From a virus: a DNA stretch of 26,648 bases. Below, one piece after another: positions 6,240 to 13,226 of the stretch (its first letter is position 1; each line of letters opens with the position of its first letter). Under the pieces are notes generated by a model that had not been told where the DNA came from, did not search any database, and was given only the letters and a program-made list of their open reading frames with translations. The position numbers were made by a program, and so were the translations under genes. The stretch spans positions 1-26,648 of the IMG/VR virus record IMGVR_UViG_3300035145_001822, one strand, 5' to 3'.

Positions 6240-6614
6240 ATGCGTTATATCATGGCACTTCTGTTAGTCCTGAGTGGGCCCGCTGTGGCCCATTCATGGA
6301 CTCCCACCTATCCAAAACCTGTTCAATCGTGGGCCGAAGGGATATATCAGTTTGATATGACTCTTTGGAACTCTCGTGCCGATATCAACTACTTTACTTT
6401 CGACGTATATGATGCTGAGTTTATGCATATACCATGGGCTGCGTATGAACGAACTACTCATGTTGCTTACTTAGAAAGGAAAGTCATAAATATATACATA
6501 AAAGCGGAAGACCTCGACAGAGTTGTATACGTCTGTTCACGAACACAGATTGTAAAGCGTCAAGATACAGCGTCATTGGTCTCGTCTAGAATATGTTCGA
6601 AAGTAAAACGATGA
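6240..6614 (+). CDS. Secreted small Ig-like / pilus-chaperone-like protein, 124 aa
   Basis: The signal peptide MRYIMALLLVLSGPAVA is followed by a mature part of about 107 residues. The core (IYQFDMTLWNSRADINYF, then DVYDAEF, VINIYIKAEDLD and VVYVCSRT) has the alternation of an Ig-type beta sandwich and resembles the N-terminal domain of PapD-type or MSP-like chaperones. It is about half the length of a true two-domain chaperone, so the resemblance may be structural only. It has two cysteines (VCSRT and RICSK) and a basic tail. It lies three bases after the pilin-like gene. The ribosome-binding site is weak, and an alternative ATG at 6252 exists. Confidence 0.78.
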   Translation: MRYIMALLLVLSGPAVAHSWTPTYPKPVQSWAEGIYQFDMTLWNSRADINYFTFDVYDAEFMHIPWAAYERTTHVAYLERKVINIYIKAEDLDRVVYVCSRTQIVKRQDTASLVSSRICSKVKR

Positions 6615-7066
6615 AAAAACTATTGATAATTTTGATGTTGCTGCCTTCTTTTGTTTATGCACAAAATACTGGTGTTAACATTGCCATACCAAATGCTCCT
6701 CAGAGTTTTCAATCTGATAGAGTACGAGCTGGTGATGTAGAATGTTCAGCAGCAATTGGTTCATCAACGAACGTAGAGTTTGGTGTTGTAGGAATTCTGA
6801 ATCAGAATGATCCATTGTATCAGTTCAATAATGATCCTACATTAAATTATAATCGCGATGAGTTTTTAAGAGATATCGGTGTGTACGGTAGAATTACAAT
6901 TCCTATCGGCGCACCTAAAAAGAGATTAAACTGTAATAGACTGTATGAGTTAGAACTTGAGAAGAAGCGGTTAGAAGTACTCAAACTGCAACGTGAGATT
7001 CAGATGCTAAAGAATTTACAGTTTGAGGCACCAACAGCAGGGAACGTAATAGCTAACGGAGATTAG
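6611..7066 (+). CDS. Secreted protein with C-terminal helix, 151 aa
   Basis: The start at 6611 gives a clean signal peptide (MKKLLIILMLLPSFVYA, cleavage before QNTG) and an ATGA overlap with the previous stop; the frame extends to 6593 but that would bury the signal peptide. The mature domain contains VECSAAIGSSTNVEFGVVGI and YGRITIPIGAPKKRLNC, a beta-rich stretch with two cysteines. A long charged helix follows (YELELEKKRLEVLKLQREIQ), probably a coiled coil. I recall similar unnamed proteins in marine T4-like phages but can assign no function. It may be periplasmic or outer-membrane associated. Confidence 0.82.
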   Translation: MKKLLIILMLLPSFVYAQNTGVNIAIPNAPQSFQSDRVRAGDVECSAAIGSSTNVEFGVVGILNQNDPLYQFNNDPTLNYNRDEFLRDIGVYGRITIPIGAPKKRLNCNRLYELELEKKRLEVLKLQREIQMLKNLQFEAPTAGNVIANGD

Positions 7067-7070
7067 TCAT

Positions 7071-7532
7071 ATGGTAGAAATAGCCGCCGCGTTGTCGATG
7101 GCTGGTTCTGCATTTAATATGATTAAAGGAGCGATTGAGAAGGGCCAAGAGGTCCAGGATATGTACGATGTTTTTGCAAAATTCTTTGATGCGAAGGAAA
7201 CACTAGCAGAAGCAGATCAACACGCTAAAAACCCATCCATGGTGGGATCATTATTTGGTGGAAGTAGTGTAGAAGCACAGGCACTACAAGTCACCGCAGC
7301 AAGACATAAGATAAAGCAACTCGAAAAAGAACTATATGAATTTTTGCTTTATACTGGTCAACAACAATTCTACGAAGACATGATGAAAGAAAGACGAGTT
7401 ATTCGTCAACGTAGAATCGAAGCAGCGCAAGCAGCTGCCCGCAAAAAGGCATTTTATATCGATGTAATAGCTGTAGCCGGCTTCTTTATGTTTTGCGGAT
7501 TATTAATTGCCGGCTTTGTGAGTATACTATGA
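7071..7532 (+). CDS. Helical protein with C-terminal transmembrane segment, 153 aa
   Basis: No signal peptide. The protein is almost entirely helical: an N-terminal moderately hydrophobic Ala-rich helix (AALSMAGSAFNMIKGAIEKG), a long charged region with a likely coiled coil (HKIKQLEKELYEFL, then MKERRVIRQRRIEAAQAAARKK) and one strong C-terminal membrane segment (VIAVAGFFMFCGLLIAGFVSIL). It would sit in the inner membrane with most of the chain in the cytoplasm. GGAG nine bases before the ATG supports the start. The stop overlaps the next small gene as ATGA. Function unknown. Confidence 0.8.
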   Translation: MVEIAAALSMAGSAFNMIKGAIEKGQEVQDMYDVFAKFFDAKETLAEADQHAKNPSMVGSLFGGSSVEAQALQVTAARHKIKQLEKELYEFLLYTGQQQFYEDMMKERRVIRQRRIEAAQAAARKKAFYIDVIAVAGFFMFCGLLIAGFVSIL

Positions 7533-7627
7533 GAGTGTATACGATATATGATGAGAAAGGTTATATCATCATCAGAACTACATGTAGGAAACTAGCAGAG
7601 GTCGCAAAGAAATATGGCAGAATTTGA
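7529..7627 (+). CDS. Translationally coupled 32-aa microprotein
   Basis: The reading frame starts in the ATGA overlap with the previous gene and ends 14 bases into the next. The product begins MRVYTIYDEKGYIIIR and continues with a basic helix (RKLAEVAKKYGRI): a beta hairpin plus helix in appearance. Without it, an unexplained gap of about 80 bases would break an otherwise tightly packed operon. No independent ribosome-binding site is needed if translation is coupled. Function unknown. Confidence 0.6.
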   Translation: MRVYTIYDEKGYIIIRTTCRKLAEVAKKYGRI

Positions 7628-8090
7628 ATTTGCTGGCATGACATTTAAGGGTGGTAAGATGTTTGTCGTGTTGACAGCATTATCAACCCTTGGCGGTGGT
7701 GCGTGGGGTGCATTCGAATTTTACAATGACTATCGTAATATGAAGGCGCAGATCGAGGAGTACGTGGCTCCTGACCTGTCTCATATTGAACAAGAGTTAG
7801 CAGTACAGTTAGAAACAATGAATACACTCAGTGATATGATGGATCAGCTAGAGAAGCAGATTGAATTGACTGATGACAGACTCACTGAGGATATGGACAA
7901 AGTCGAGACTCTTGCTCGACGTATTGATGATACAACTAACAGCACTCAGCGCGAGCTGCGTGATGATGTATATAATATTGAGTCTAAAGTAAACGAGCGT
8001 ATGAGAACGCTCGATACAGATTTACGTCAGACGAGAAAAGATCTCGAAGAAAAGATTCAGATTATACTTGATAATCCATTAAACAATTAA
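7614..8090 (+). CDS. Membrane-anchored coiled-coil protein, 158 aa
   Basis: One membrane segment near the N-terminus (MFVVLTALSTLGGGAWGAFEF, residues about 17 to 37) is followed by a long acidic coiled coil (residues about 50 to 150) with heptad-like spacing and ending LDNPLNN. I recall similar proteins in other marine T4-like phages, unnamed. It could be a spacer, tether or envelope-spanning protein; a holin would normally have more membrane segments and a spanin would need an outer-membrane partner. The stop codon is shared within the palindrome TTAA with the stop of the convergent oxygenase gene. Confidence 0.82.
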   Translation: MAEFEFAGMTFKGGKMFVVLTALSTLGGGAWGAFEFYNDYRNMKAQIEEYVAPDLSHIEQELAVQLETMNTLSDMMDQLEKQIELTDDRLTEDMDKVETLARRIDDTTNSTQRELRDDVYNIESKVNERMRTLDTDLRQTRKDLEEKIQIILDNPLNN

Positions 8091-8740
8091 ACCCAAGGCG
8101 GCCCAAGATACCAACCAACTAAGGACTTACGTAATCCTTTGGTCACTGGCATTACACGATGAAACATGTGAGATTGGAATACAAGCATCGTACCTTGTTG
8201 AAGCCAATATTTTGATGGATCAAATGTAACAATTCGATTCCATGATTCGTGAGGACCAGCTGCCCAATTTGTTTCAAGCTGAAAATGTCCTCCTTCGTAT
8301 TCTTGAGGATCATTAAGTAGTATCGTAATGCTTAACTTACGTATTTTACCAGGTTGATCACCTACAACATAAGGTTCTTCGCGTGAATCTCGATGCCAAT
8401 CATAGTACTGTCCTTTCTTGTAGTTAGTATACTGAAATGATTGCCTATCATCAATGTCCCAGTCATCTAATTGCATCTCTTGACGAGCCATATTGAAGTT
8501 AGTATCAACTTCGTCATAAATCTCTGTCATCAAGTCGTGATCAGTAGATCCTTCTTTAAAGTTTTCAGTGTTAATCCAAGCTACATTCGAATTACGAACA
8601 TGAGCAAATGGATTTTTTTCTTTCTTACCACCATCTGTAGAAGCTCGCATCATTTCTAAATCATCGCAGCGTTCTATAATTCTATCGCACAGATCTGTAG
8701 AGAGTGCTTCAGGTACAATTAAGTATTGTGATTTATGCAT
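8087..8740 (-). CDS. 2-oxoglutarate/Fe(II)-dependent oxygenase (prolyl-4-hydroxylase-like)
   Basis: A 217-aa protein of the double-stranded beta-helix oxygenase superfamily, using Fe(II), O2 and 2-oxoglutarate to hydroxylate a substrate. The iron ligands are visible: H116 and D118 in YDWHRDS, and the distal His (H194) in SHMFHRVMPV. R204 in KGLRKSLVGW should bind 2-oxoglutarate. KLSITILLND and YEGGHFQL are typical core strands of the P4H/PKHD-type group. It is single-domain with no signal peptide. The substrate (protein, nucleotide or DNA base) cannot be told. The ATG overlaps the upstream exonuclease stop as TAATG, with AAGGA before it. Confidence 0.9.
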   Translation of the reverse strand: MHKSQYLIVPEALSTDLCDRIIERCDDLEMMRASTDGGKKEKNPFAHVRNSNVAWINTENFKEGSTDHDLMTEIYDEVDTNFNMARQEMQLDDWDIDDRQSFQYTNYKKGQYYDWHRDSREEPYVVGDQPGKIRKLSITILLNDPQEYEGGHFQLETNWAAGPHESWNRIVTFDPSKYWLQQGTMLVFQSHMFHRVMPVTKGLRKSLVGWYLGPPWV

Positions 8741-9423
8741 TAGAAATCCTTCAATTTTCCTTTATGATATAGATCAAAGAACTTACGTGTCATTGGTTGC
8801 CAATCTTCAAGAGGTTCATCGAATACGAGAGCACCTTCGCCACCACCAACAGCCATCAAAATCACGATACGTTCGATGTCCATATTATAGTGTTCTTTGA
8901 CCATTGTAGCATACGCAGCACCTTGCATAAAGTACGAGTGAATCTCGTCTTTAGATTTCCAACGCTTAGATGTTTTAAAGTCTAGAACCGTATTCTTGCC
9001 AGCATAACGACAAATCAGGTCAGCTGTACCTGCCGTTTTTAATTCGTCCGAATACATTTGCAGTTCGACCCCGTAGATCTCGTCCACGTTCTGATCGAGC
9101 ATAGGCTGGATGGTTCTGAAAGTGTTTAGCGCGATCGGATTCACGTCTTCTTTCATCTGATTCAGAATATAGTCCTCGGCAATTTGGTGCACTGCAGTAC
9201 CTGCGCGCGATGCCTGAGTTGAGATCTTGTTGGCAGTCTCCGCGCCCACACGTTTTCGCCATTCCCATATCTTCTTCCTCGATAATGCGCCAAGGGCTGA
9301 CGTTACTGATGGATACTTTTCTCCGTTTTCAGTAACGTACAGCCGCTTGCCGTCCTCGTTGATTCGTTTTAGGGTTTTGGGCTCAAATAATTTAAGCGCA
9401 AAGTCCGAGCTCTTCTCTTGCAA
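8740..9423 (-). CDS. PD-(D/E)XK exonuclease (MGME1/Cas4-like)
   Basis: A 227-aa single-domain nuclease. Visible motifs are GTAVHQIAEDY (H79), GVELQMY (E120), AGTADLICRY (D135), VLDFKTSK (D148 and K150, the D-x-K core) and QGAAYATM (Q167), in the order expected for the MGME1/RecB/Cas4-type nuclease fold. There are no iron-sulfur cysteines, which argues against true Cas4. It likely trims single-stranded or forked DNA in replication or recombination. AAGGAG eight bases before the ATG supports a start that overlaps the end of phoH by 32 bases. Confidence 0.88.
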   Translation of the reverse strand: MQEKSSDFALKLFEPKTLKRINEDGKRLYVTENGEKYPSVTSALGALSRKKIWEWRKRVGAETANKISTQASRAGTAVHQIAEDYILNQMKEDVNPIALNTFRTIQPMLDQNVDEIYGVELQMYSDELKTAGTADLICRYAGKNTVLDFKTSKRWKSKDEIHSYFMQGAAYATMVKEHYNMDIERIVILMAVGGGEGALVFDEPLEDWQPMTRKFFDLYHKGKLKDF

Positions 9424-10132
9424 TGATATACTCCTTCACCAGACATGATCTAACAATATCATTAGATCTGAATTCTACGTGTTCGAATCCATTGAGTCTG
9501 TCGATAATCTTCATAAAATCTAAGAGACCTTGTCTCTCCTGTTGTTTGGTCAAATCACTTTGGCGGAAGTCACCGCAAAAGATGAGTCGTGCGTTGTCAC
9601 CGATTCGTGTAATAAGCGAATCTAATTCGTGAAAATTCATGTTATTCACTTCGTCTACTATGACAATAGTATTATCCATTGTACAGCCTCTGACGAAAGA
9701 AGTACACATAAATTTTACGAGGTCTTTCTCTTTCAGGATATCGTATGCGTCACCACGTCGAAACAACTCGTTACAAATTGCTCGATAAGGTTCCTCATAT
9801 ACTGATAGCTTTTCGTCTTCATTACCCGGAAGGAAGCCGATATCTCTGGTTGGTACCGCGGAACGTACGACCGTAATGTCATAGTACTCGCAGTCGGGGT
9901 TATTGAAAAGTTCTGACAGTGCCAAGTAAAATGAAATAAAGGTTTTACCTGTACCTGCCATCCCATGAAGTAGTAAGTGATCTCCTGAGTCGAATGCATC
10001 AAACGTCAATTGTTGAGCAAAAGTTTTCGGTAAGATTGGCTGAAGTTTCATGCCTCTCTGTGGTACGTGTTCGTTCGAGTCTAAGATACCGTTTTTTCTC
10101 AGCGAACGACGCTGTCTCTTCGAAAGTGCCAT
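9392..10132 (-). CDS. phoH: PhoH-like P-loop ATPase
   Basis: A 246-aa ATPase with Walker A GMAGTGKT (residues 57 to 64) and Walker B TIVIVDEVNN (about 155 to 164), followed by the sensor-like LIFCGDFRQSD. The basic N-terminus (KRQRRSLRKNG) precedes the PhoH core with RSAVPTRDIGFLPG, a family hallmark. PhoH-like proteins are common in marine phages; RNA helicase or RNase-associated roles are proposed for cellular relatives, and the phage role is unsettled. The ATG sits inside TATAAATG, close to the late box, with a weak AGG six to seven bases upstream. Confidence 0.93.
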   Translation of the reverse strand: MALSKRQRRSLRKNGILDSNEHVPQRGMKLQPILPKTFAQQLTFDAFDSGDHLLLHGMAGTGKTFISFYLALSELFNNPDCEYYDITVVRSAVPTRDIGFLPGNEDEKLSVYEEPYRAICNELFRRGDAYDILKEKDLVKFMCTSFVRGCTMDNTIVIVDEVNNMNFHELDSLITRIGDNARLIFCGDFRQSDLTKQQERQGLLDFMKIIDRLNGFEHVEFRSNDIVRSCLVKEYIIAREELGLCA

Positions 10133-10166
10133 TTATAACCTACTCTTTTTTTGTTATACTTACGGG

Positions 10167-10400
10167 TTAAAAAGTTTCGATTGTGTTGCCCCTCCCTGAG
10201 GCTTTCTTGATTGATTTAAGAACATCACGAAATCCAGCGTCAGGTCTTTGATTGACGCCAGTAACAATACTTGTCTTATTCGTTGTGATAACACGAGTGA
10301 GATGCGGGTGCCTGGAAGTGAAGTCATCCATTTCGGAGATCTTATGTAGATGGTCTTCGTACTCACCGGTTTCATTATTTAAATATGTGTATGTCGGCAT
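10167..10400 (-). CDS. Small FmdB-like conserved phage protein, 77 aa
   Basis: It starts MPTYTYLNNETGEYEDHLHK, a pattern shared with small FmdB-like phage proteins, continues with ISEMDDFTSRHPHL and ends basic (DVLKSIKKASGRGNT). The zinc-ribbon cysteines of true FmdB are absent, so regulatory function should not be assumed. The ATG lies three bases after the stop of the 57-aa gene and four bases after a TATAAATA box, without a visible ribosome-binding site. Translation may depend on coupling or on a leaderless transcript. Confidence 0.8.
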   Translation of the reverse strand: MPTYTYLNNETGEYEDHLHKISEMDDFTSRHPHLTRVITTNKTSIVTGVNQRPDAGFRDVLKSIKKASGRGNTIETF

Positions 10401-10403
10401 GTT

Positions 10404-10577
10404 TTATTTATAATCTTCGACTTCCAACAGGGCTTCCAAATCGTTAGATCTGAGCACATTTTTTAAATATTTTTCTTCTTTATGTTCTCGATATTCATGG
10501 ATAAATTCACGACTATCACCGTCCTGAAACTTGCGTTCCTCTTTGCGATAGTTACTTTCTCTCTTCGATTTACTCAT
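10404..10577 (-). CDS. Small charged protein, 57 aa
   Basis: The gene is supported by GGAAGG eight bases before the ATG and by an eight-base overlap with the preceding DUF6433 gene; it fills the whole space to the next gene. The product starts MSKSKRESNYRKEERKF and is highly charged and helical, ending LLEVEDYK. I do not recognise a family. The last codons and stop (TAT AAA TAA) form an exact TATAAATA. Confidence 0.75.
   Translation of the reverse strand: MSKSKRESNYRKEERKFQDGDSREFIHEYREHKEEKYLKNVLRSNDLEALLEVEDYK
10405..10412 (-). promoter_or_regulatory. Possible late box TATAAATA abutting the 77-aa gene start
   Basis: Exact TATAAATA on the minus strand, four bases from the ATG at 10400. It overlaps the last codons of the 57-aa gene, so coincidence is possible. 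If used, the transcript would begin at or near the ATG. Confidence 0.35.
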
Positions 10578-11001
10578 ACTTGAACCTTCCTGGGAATGCT
10601 TCTTCGATCAACTTTGTAGTGATACCTTTATATGGCAGCTTTTTCTCTTTTACACCGAGCATGAGTTTTGCATCCTCAGGATGAATACTCTCTAACATCT
10701 CGATGAATACACGTTCACGCTTAATCTTATGAATCTGTGCGCTTCGTTGATTCTTCGTAAAGATATACATCTTACGTACTTCTTGATACAGACCGCCAGT
10801 ATTGTCGATCATATCTTCTGGTGTTTCAAATGGCGGAACACCTTCGGGCAATTCAAAGACGACACGCACATCGCATACGGCTTCTAAGATTTGCATGAAA
10901 GCATTGTTTTCTTGATATTGTTGTAACTTAGCGATCTTATCTTTACGGCCTTTTGTCTTCTCTACTTCTTTAAAGATATCGCTGATCAATTTAGTTGCCA
11001 T
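10570..11001 (-). CDS. DUF6433-like conserved phage protein, 143 aa
   Basis: A soluble, mainly helical protein beginning MATKLISDIFKEVEKTKGRK and ending IEEAFPGRFKYE. The DNNAF-like segment (QENNAFMQILEAVCD), the ELPEGVPPFE element and the FTKNQRSAQIHKIKRERVFIEMLE helix resemble the DUF6433 family of T4-like phages, recognised from memory. Function is unknown; its place directly after the 5' nuclease gene suggests a link with replication. The ATG follows AGGAG with good spacing and immediately follows the upstream stop. Confidence 0.75.
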   Translation of the reverse strand: MATKLISDIFKEVEKTKGRKDKIAKLQQYQENNAFMQILEAVCDVRVVFELPEGVPPFETPEDMIDNTGGLYQEVRKMYIFTKNQRSAQIHKIKRERVFIEMLESIHPEDAKLMLGVKEKKLPYKGITTKLIEEAFPGRFKYE

Positions 11002-11838
11002 TTAAAACTCCTGTATGCAATCCGTTAAGTTTTTCAATTTGTATTTAATAAAATAGTTGAACAGCTTTGCTCGAGTCTTGTTTGCTTGCTCTGACATTTG
11101 CTGTAATGTTTCTTGCTTGATTTCTGATGGTACACGATCAAGGTCGATCATCATACGATTACGATGATAGTTATGTAGTAAATCTTCGGGAACTTCTTTG
11201 AGTAATTCATCCATGCGCTTCGCTCGTAGTGGCTTTTGTCGTGCATTGGCTACGAACGTATCATCAGAACTTAACACATTAGGGATACCATCGCCTGTGT
11301 CGCCTTTGATGATGTGTTCTTTGAGGAAGAGTTCAGGATCATTACACTTAATCCAACGCTTACGTACTGGATCGAACTGTTTGACGTTCGCATACTTTTG
11401 TAATTGTTGGAAGTCTTTGTCACCTGAGAGGATAAGGATAGGTTCACCGCCGAGTTCACGACCATGCTCATGACAGAGTGTAGCAATAACATCGTCTGCT
11501 TCAGCATGTTCTACTCGAACAGTGGGATAAGGGAAGAACTCGGCGAGTTCATCGCGGACCATGTTTAGCACACGAAAAATCTCATTCCAATCTAGTCCAG
11601 AATCTTGACGATTCTTCTTACGATTTGCTTTGTAGTACGGGAAAAACTGTTTGCGCCAGTTAGACGTAGCATCGCAGGCAATGACTAGCTCGCCGAATTC
11701 TTGTTCGAACTTAACTTTGTTTGAGCGAATTGAGTTGAGGATCATATGCCGTAGCAAATCCTCATTTACTTGAATATTCTTTGGACCGCTGACCATCAGA
11801 TTGGCGAGGGCTACTTGGTTGTAATCTAAAATAATCAC
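11002..11838 (-). CDS. rnh: T4 Rnh-like 5' nuclease (RNase H / flap exonuclease, FEN family)
   Basis: A 278-aa protein of the FEN-1/T4 RNase H family, which removes RNA primers and 5' flaps from lagging-strand fragments. The two-metal acidic residues are in place: D5, D56 (ACDATSNWRK), E113/D115/D116 (AEADDVIATL), D140/D142 (SGDKDFQQL) and D180/D183 (KGDTGDGIPN, the helix-hairpin-helix region). The helical arch has YYKANRKKNR. The start codon is GTG at 11838, supported by GGAG seven bases upstream. An early-type promoter lies at 11866 to 11894. It heads the group rnh, DUF6433, 57 aa, 77 aa, phoH, exonuclease, oxygenase. Confidence 0.93.
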   Translation of the reverse strand: MIILDYNQVALANLMVSGPKNIQVNEDLLRHMILNSIRSNKVKFEQEFGELVIACDATSNWRKQFFPYYKANRKKNRQDSGLDWNEIFRVLNMVRDELAEFFPYPTVRVEHAEADDVIATLCHEHGRELGGEPILILSGDKDFQQLQKYANVKQFDPVRKRWIKCNDPELFLKEHIIKGDTGDGIPNVLSSDDTFVANARQKPLRAKRMDELLKEVPEDLLHNYHRNRMMIDLDRVPSEIKQETLQQMSEQANKTRAKLFNYFIKYKLKNLTDCIQEF

Positions 11839-11865
11839 TGTTAAACTCCACTTATTTACTGGTAT

Positions 11866-11894
11866 ATTCTACCAAATAAAAGTGGTCTTGTAAA
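11866..11894 (-). promoter_or_regulatory. Early-type promoter upstream of rnh
   Basis: On the minus strand, TTTACA (11894 to 11889), a 17-base spacer ending GG, then TAGAAT (11871 to 11866). It lies in the 57-base space between the 106-aa gene and rnh. Confidence 0.7.
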
Positions 11895-11895
11895 C

Positions 11896-12216
11896 CTAAA
11901 AATCAAATTCCAGCTGAGGCGAATCTGGCCATACCATATCGCTGTATAAGTTTTTTGAGAAGTCTTGAATTGGATGATATACATCATTCATCTTATAGAC
12001 AAGCGATTTCATTGTCTCGTATAAGAATGAGATGTCATAGATGAAATTTTCGTTCGAGATATCATATGCAGATTGATGCATCTCAGATAATAGCTCACTC
12101 AGAAACTCTTCTGTTTCTAATTCAGCAGACTCTGACACAGAATAATTGGCAAAACCATCGGCAATTGCCATCTGTTCAATTCTGCGATCTAATGGAAACT
12201 CTATGACATTGCTCAT
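11896..12216 (-). CDS. Conserved-looking hypothetical acidic protein, 106 aa
   Basis: It starts MSNVIEFPLDRRIEQM, a type of N-terminus (MSNVIEFP) I have seen in many phage hypotheticals. The middle is acidic and helical (ELETEEFLSELLSEM) and the C-terminus ends DSPQLEFDF. No ribosome-binding site is visible before the ATG. Instead an exact TATAAATA lies five bases upstream, so a leaderless late message is possible. It overlaps nothing and precedes the early promoter of rnh. Function unknown. Confidence 0.75.
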   Translation of the reverse strand: MSNVIEFPLDRRIEQMAIADGFANYSVSESAELETEEFLSELLSEMHQSAYDISNENFIYDISFLYETMKSLVYKMNDVYHPIQDFSKNLYSDMVWPDSPQLEFDF

Positions 12217-12221
12217 AGTAC

Positions 12222-12229
12222 TATTTATA
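12222..12229 (-). promoter_or_regulatory. Late promoter box TATAAATA abutting the 106-aa gene
   Basis: Exact TATAAATA on the minus strand, containing the stop codon of the glycosyltransferase gene and ending five bases before the ATG at 12216. The downstream gene has no Shine-Dalgarno sequence, which makes a functional role more plausible. Confidence 0.45.
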
Positions 12230-13226
12230 CTGTACTATAACTAAACATTGGACCTTGATCTGGCGGCAATGCCCTCTCAGTAATTTGATTCTTCATCGAA
12301 GTTAATAATGCTGTCCACTCTGGCTTTCTATTGTTCCAACTATAAAAGGTATCAGTATACACTTTCGTTGGTGTAGTGTTCAACTTCATAGGCTGGAAAT
12401 TCTCAATAGTAATGTCTAGCATATTGTAAACAGCTGATGCGTGCGAGCTTGGATTCTCATGATACTGATACATGTTTGTCCAGTGTGACGCAGTCTCGAA
12501 AATACCACCATAATTAGAATGCACGCAGATATTACTAGCAGACATCGCTTCCATCAAACATAAACACGATGTCTCTTGCCATGTAGTAGGATAAGCAAAG
12601 ATATGTGATTTTTTCAATGCTTCGCGAATTACATCATTTGGCTGTGTGCCATGATTTGTTACACGATCATTCTTTTCTAACTGAGCAAACACATCTTTGT
12701 AGTCGTTATCACGTTGATCCCAACCGTATAGCTTAAATGATGAATATACGTCGAGATAGATGTTGTCATATTTTTCACACAGTTTATCGAATACAGGTGT
12801 CAGAATATTTAAACCCCGATGAGGTGTGGTGTGATAGATCAAATTGATCTTATCATCTTCCTTCTCATGATCTTCGATCGGGTCAATGAAGTTACGTAGT
12901 ACTACACACTGAGATGGATTGAGACCATAACGAGCCATATATCCTTGCATCTGCCAGTGTGATACGAACACATATTTGTGGAACTTTAATTTACCACTAT
13001 CAGTACTGAGAAACTCTGACTCAGGATCGCCTGGTAAGTCATGGGCCCAGAATATTCTGATCTTATCTTCGTCTAATTCTCTGACACGAGAAGAAACAAT
13101 TTGAAATTCACTGAGTAGATCTTTATCCATCCTCTCTGACAATTTTAATGTCAGTTGTTCAGTACCACCCATAGATTTTTGATTTGTTTCATTACGAAGA
13201 AACTCTCCACCTAAAATCTCAGCCAT
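12225..13226 (-). CDS. GT-B glycosyltransferase (group 1 / GT4-like)
   Basis: A 333-aa protein. The N-terminal acceptor-domain loop is MGGTEQLTLKLSERM; IFWAHDLPGD and KYVFVSHWQMQGYM are typical of GT4 proteins; the nucleotide-sugar half contains LIYHTTPHRGL and AYPTTWQETSCLCLMEAM (an E-x7-E type motif). It would transfer a sugar from a nucleotide donor to an unknown acceptor such as phage DNA bases, virion protein or host surface. The ATG at 13226 is preferred over GTG at 13232 because AAGGA lies eight bases before it. The C-terminal 40 residues are unremarkable. Confidence 0.85.
   Translation of the reverse strand: MAEILGGEFLRNETNQKSMGGTEQLTLKLSERMDKDLLSEFQIVSSRVRELDEDKIRIFWAHDLPGDPESEFLSTDSGKLKFHKYVFVSHWQMQGYMARYGLNPSQCVVLRNFIDPIEDHEKEDDKINLIYHTTPHRGLNILTPVFDKLCEKYDNIYLDVYSSFKLYGWDQRDNDYKDVFAQLEKNDRVTNHGTQPNDVIREALKKSHIFAYPTTWQETSCLCLMEAMSASNICVHSNYGGIFETASHWTNMYQYHENPSSHASAVYNMLDITIENFQPMKLNTTPTKVYTDTFYSWNNRKPEWTALLTSMKNQITERALPPDQGPMFSYSTV

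Noticed and set aside
6486-6493. CATAAATA inside the Ig-like gene as a late promoter
   Set aside because: One mismatch and within coding sequence with no gene start at a suitable distance.
4323-8090. Holin/endolysin/spanin lysis cassette
   Set aside because: No lysozyme or amidase motif, no multi-pass holin and no lipoprotein spanin partner; most products are secreted soluble proteins.
8740-9423. Cas4 and hence a CRISPR-related system
   Set aside because: No iron-sulfur cysteines, no repeat array and no other cas gene; the protein fits phage MGME1-like exonucleases.
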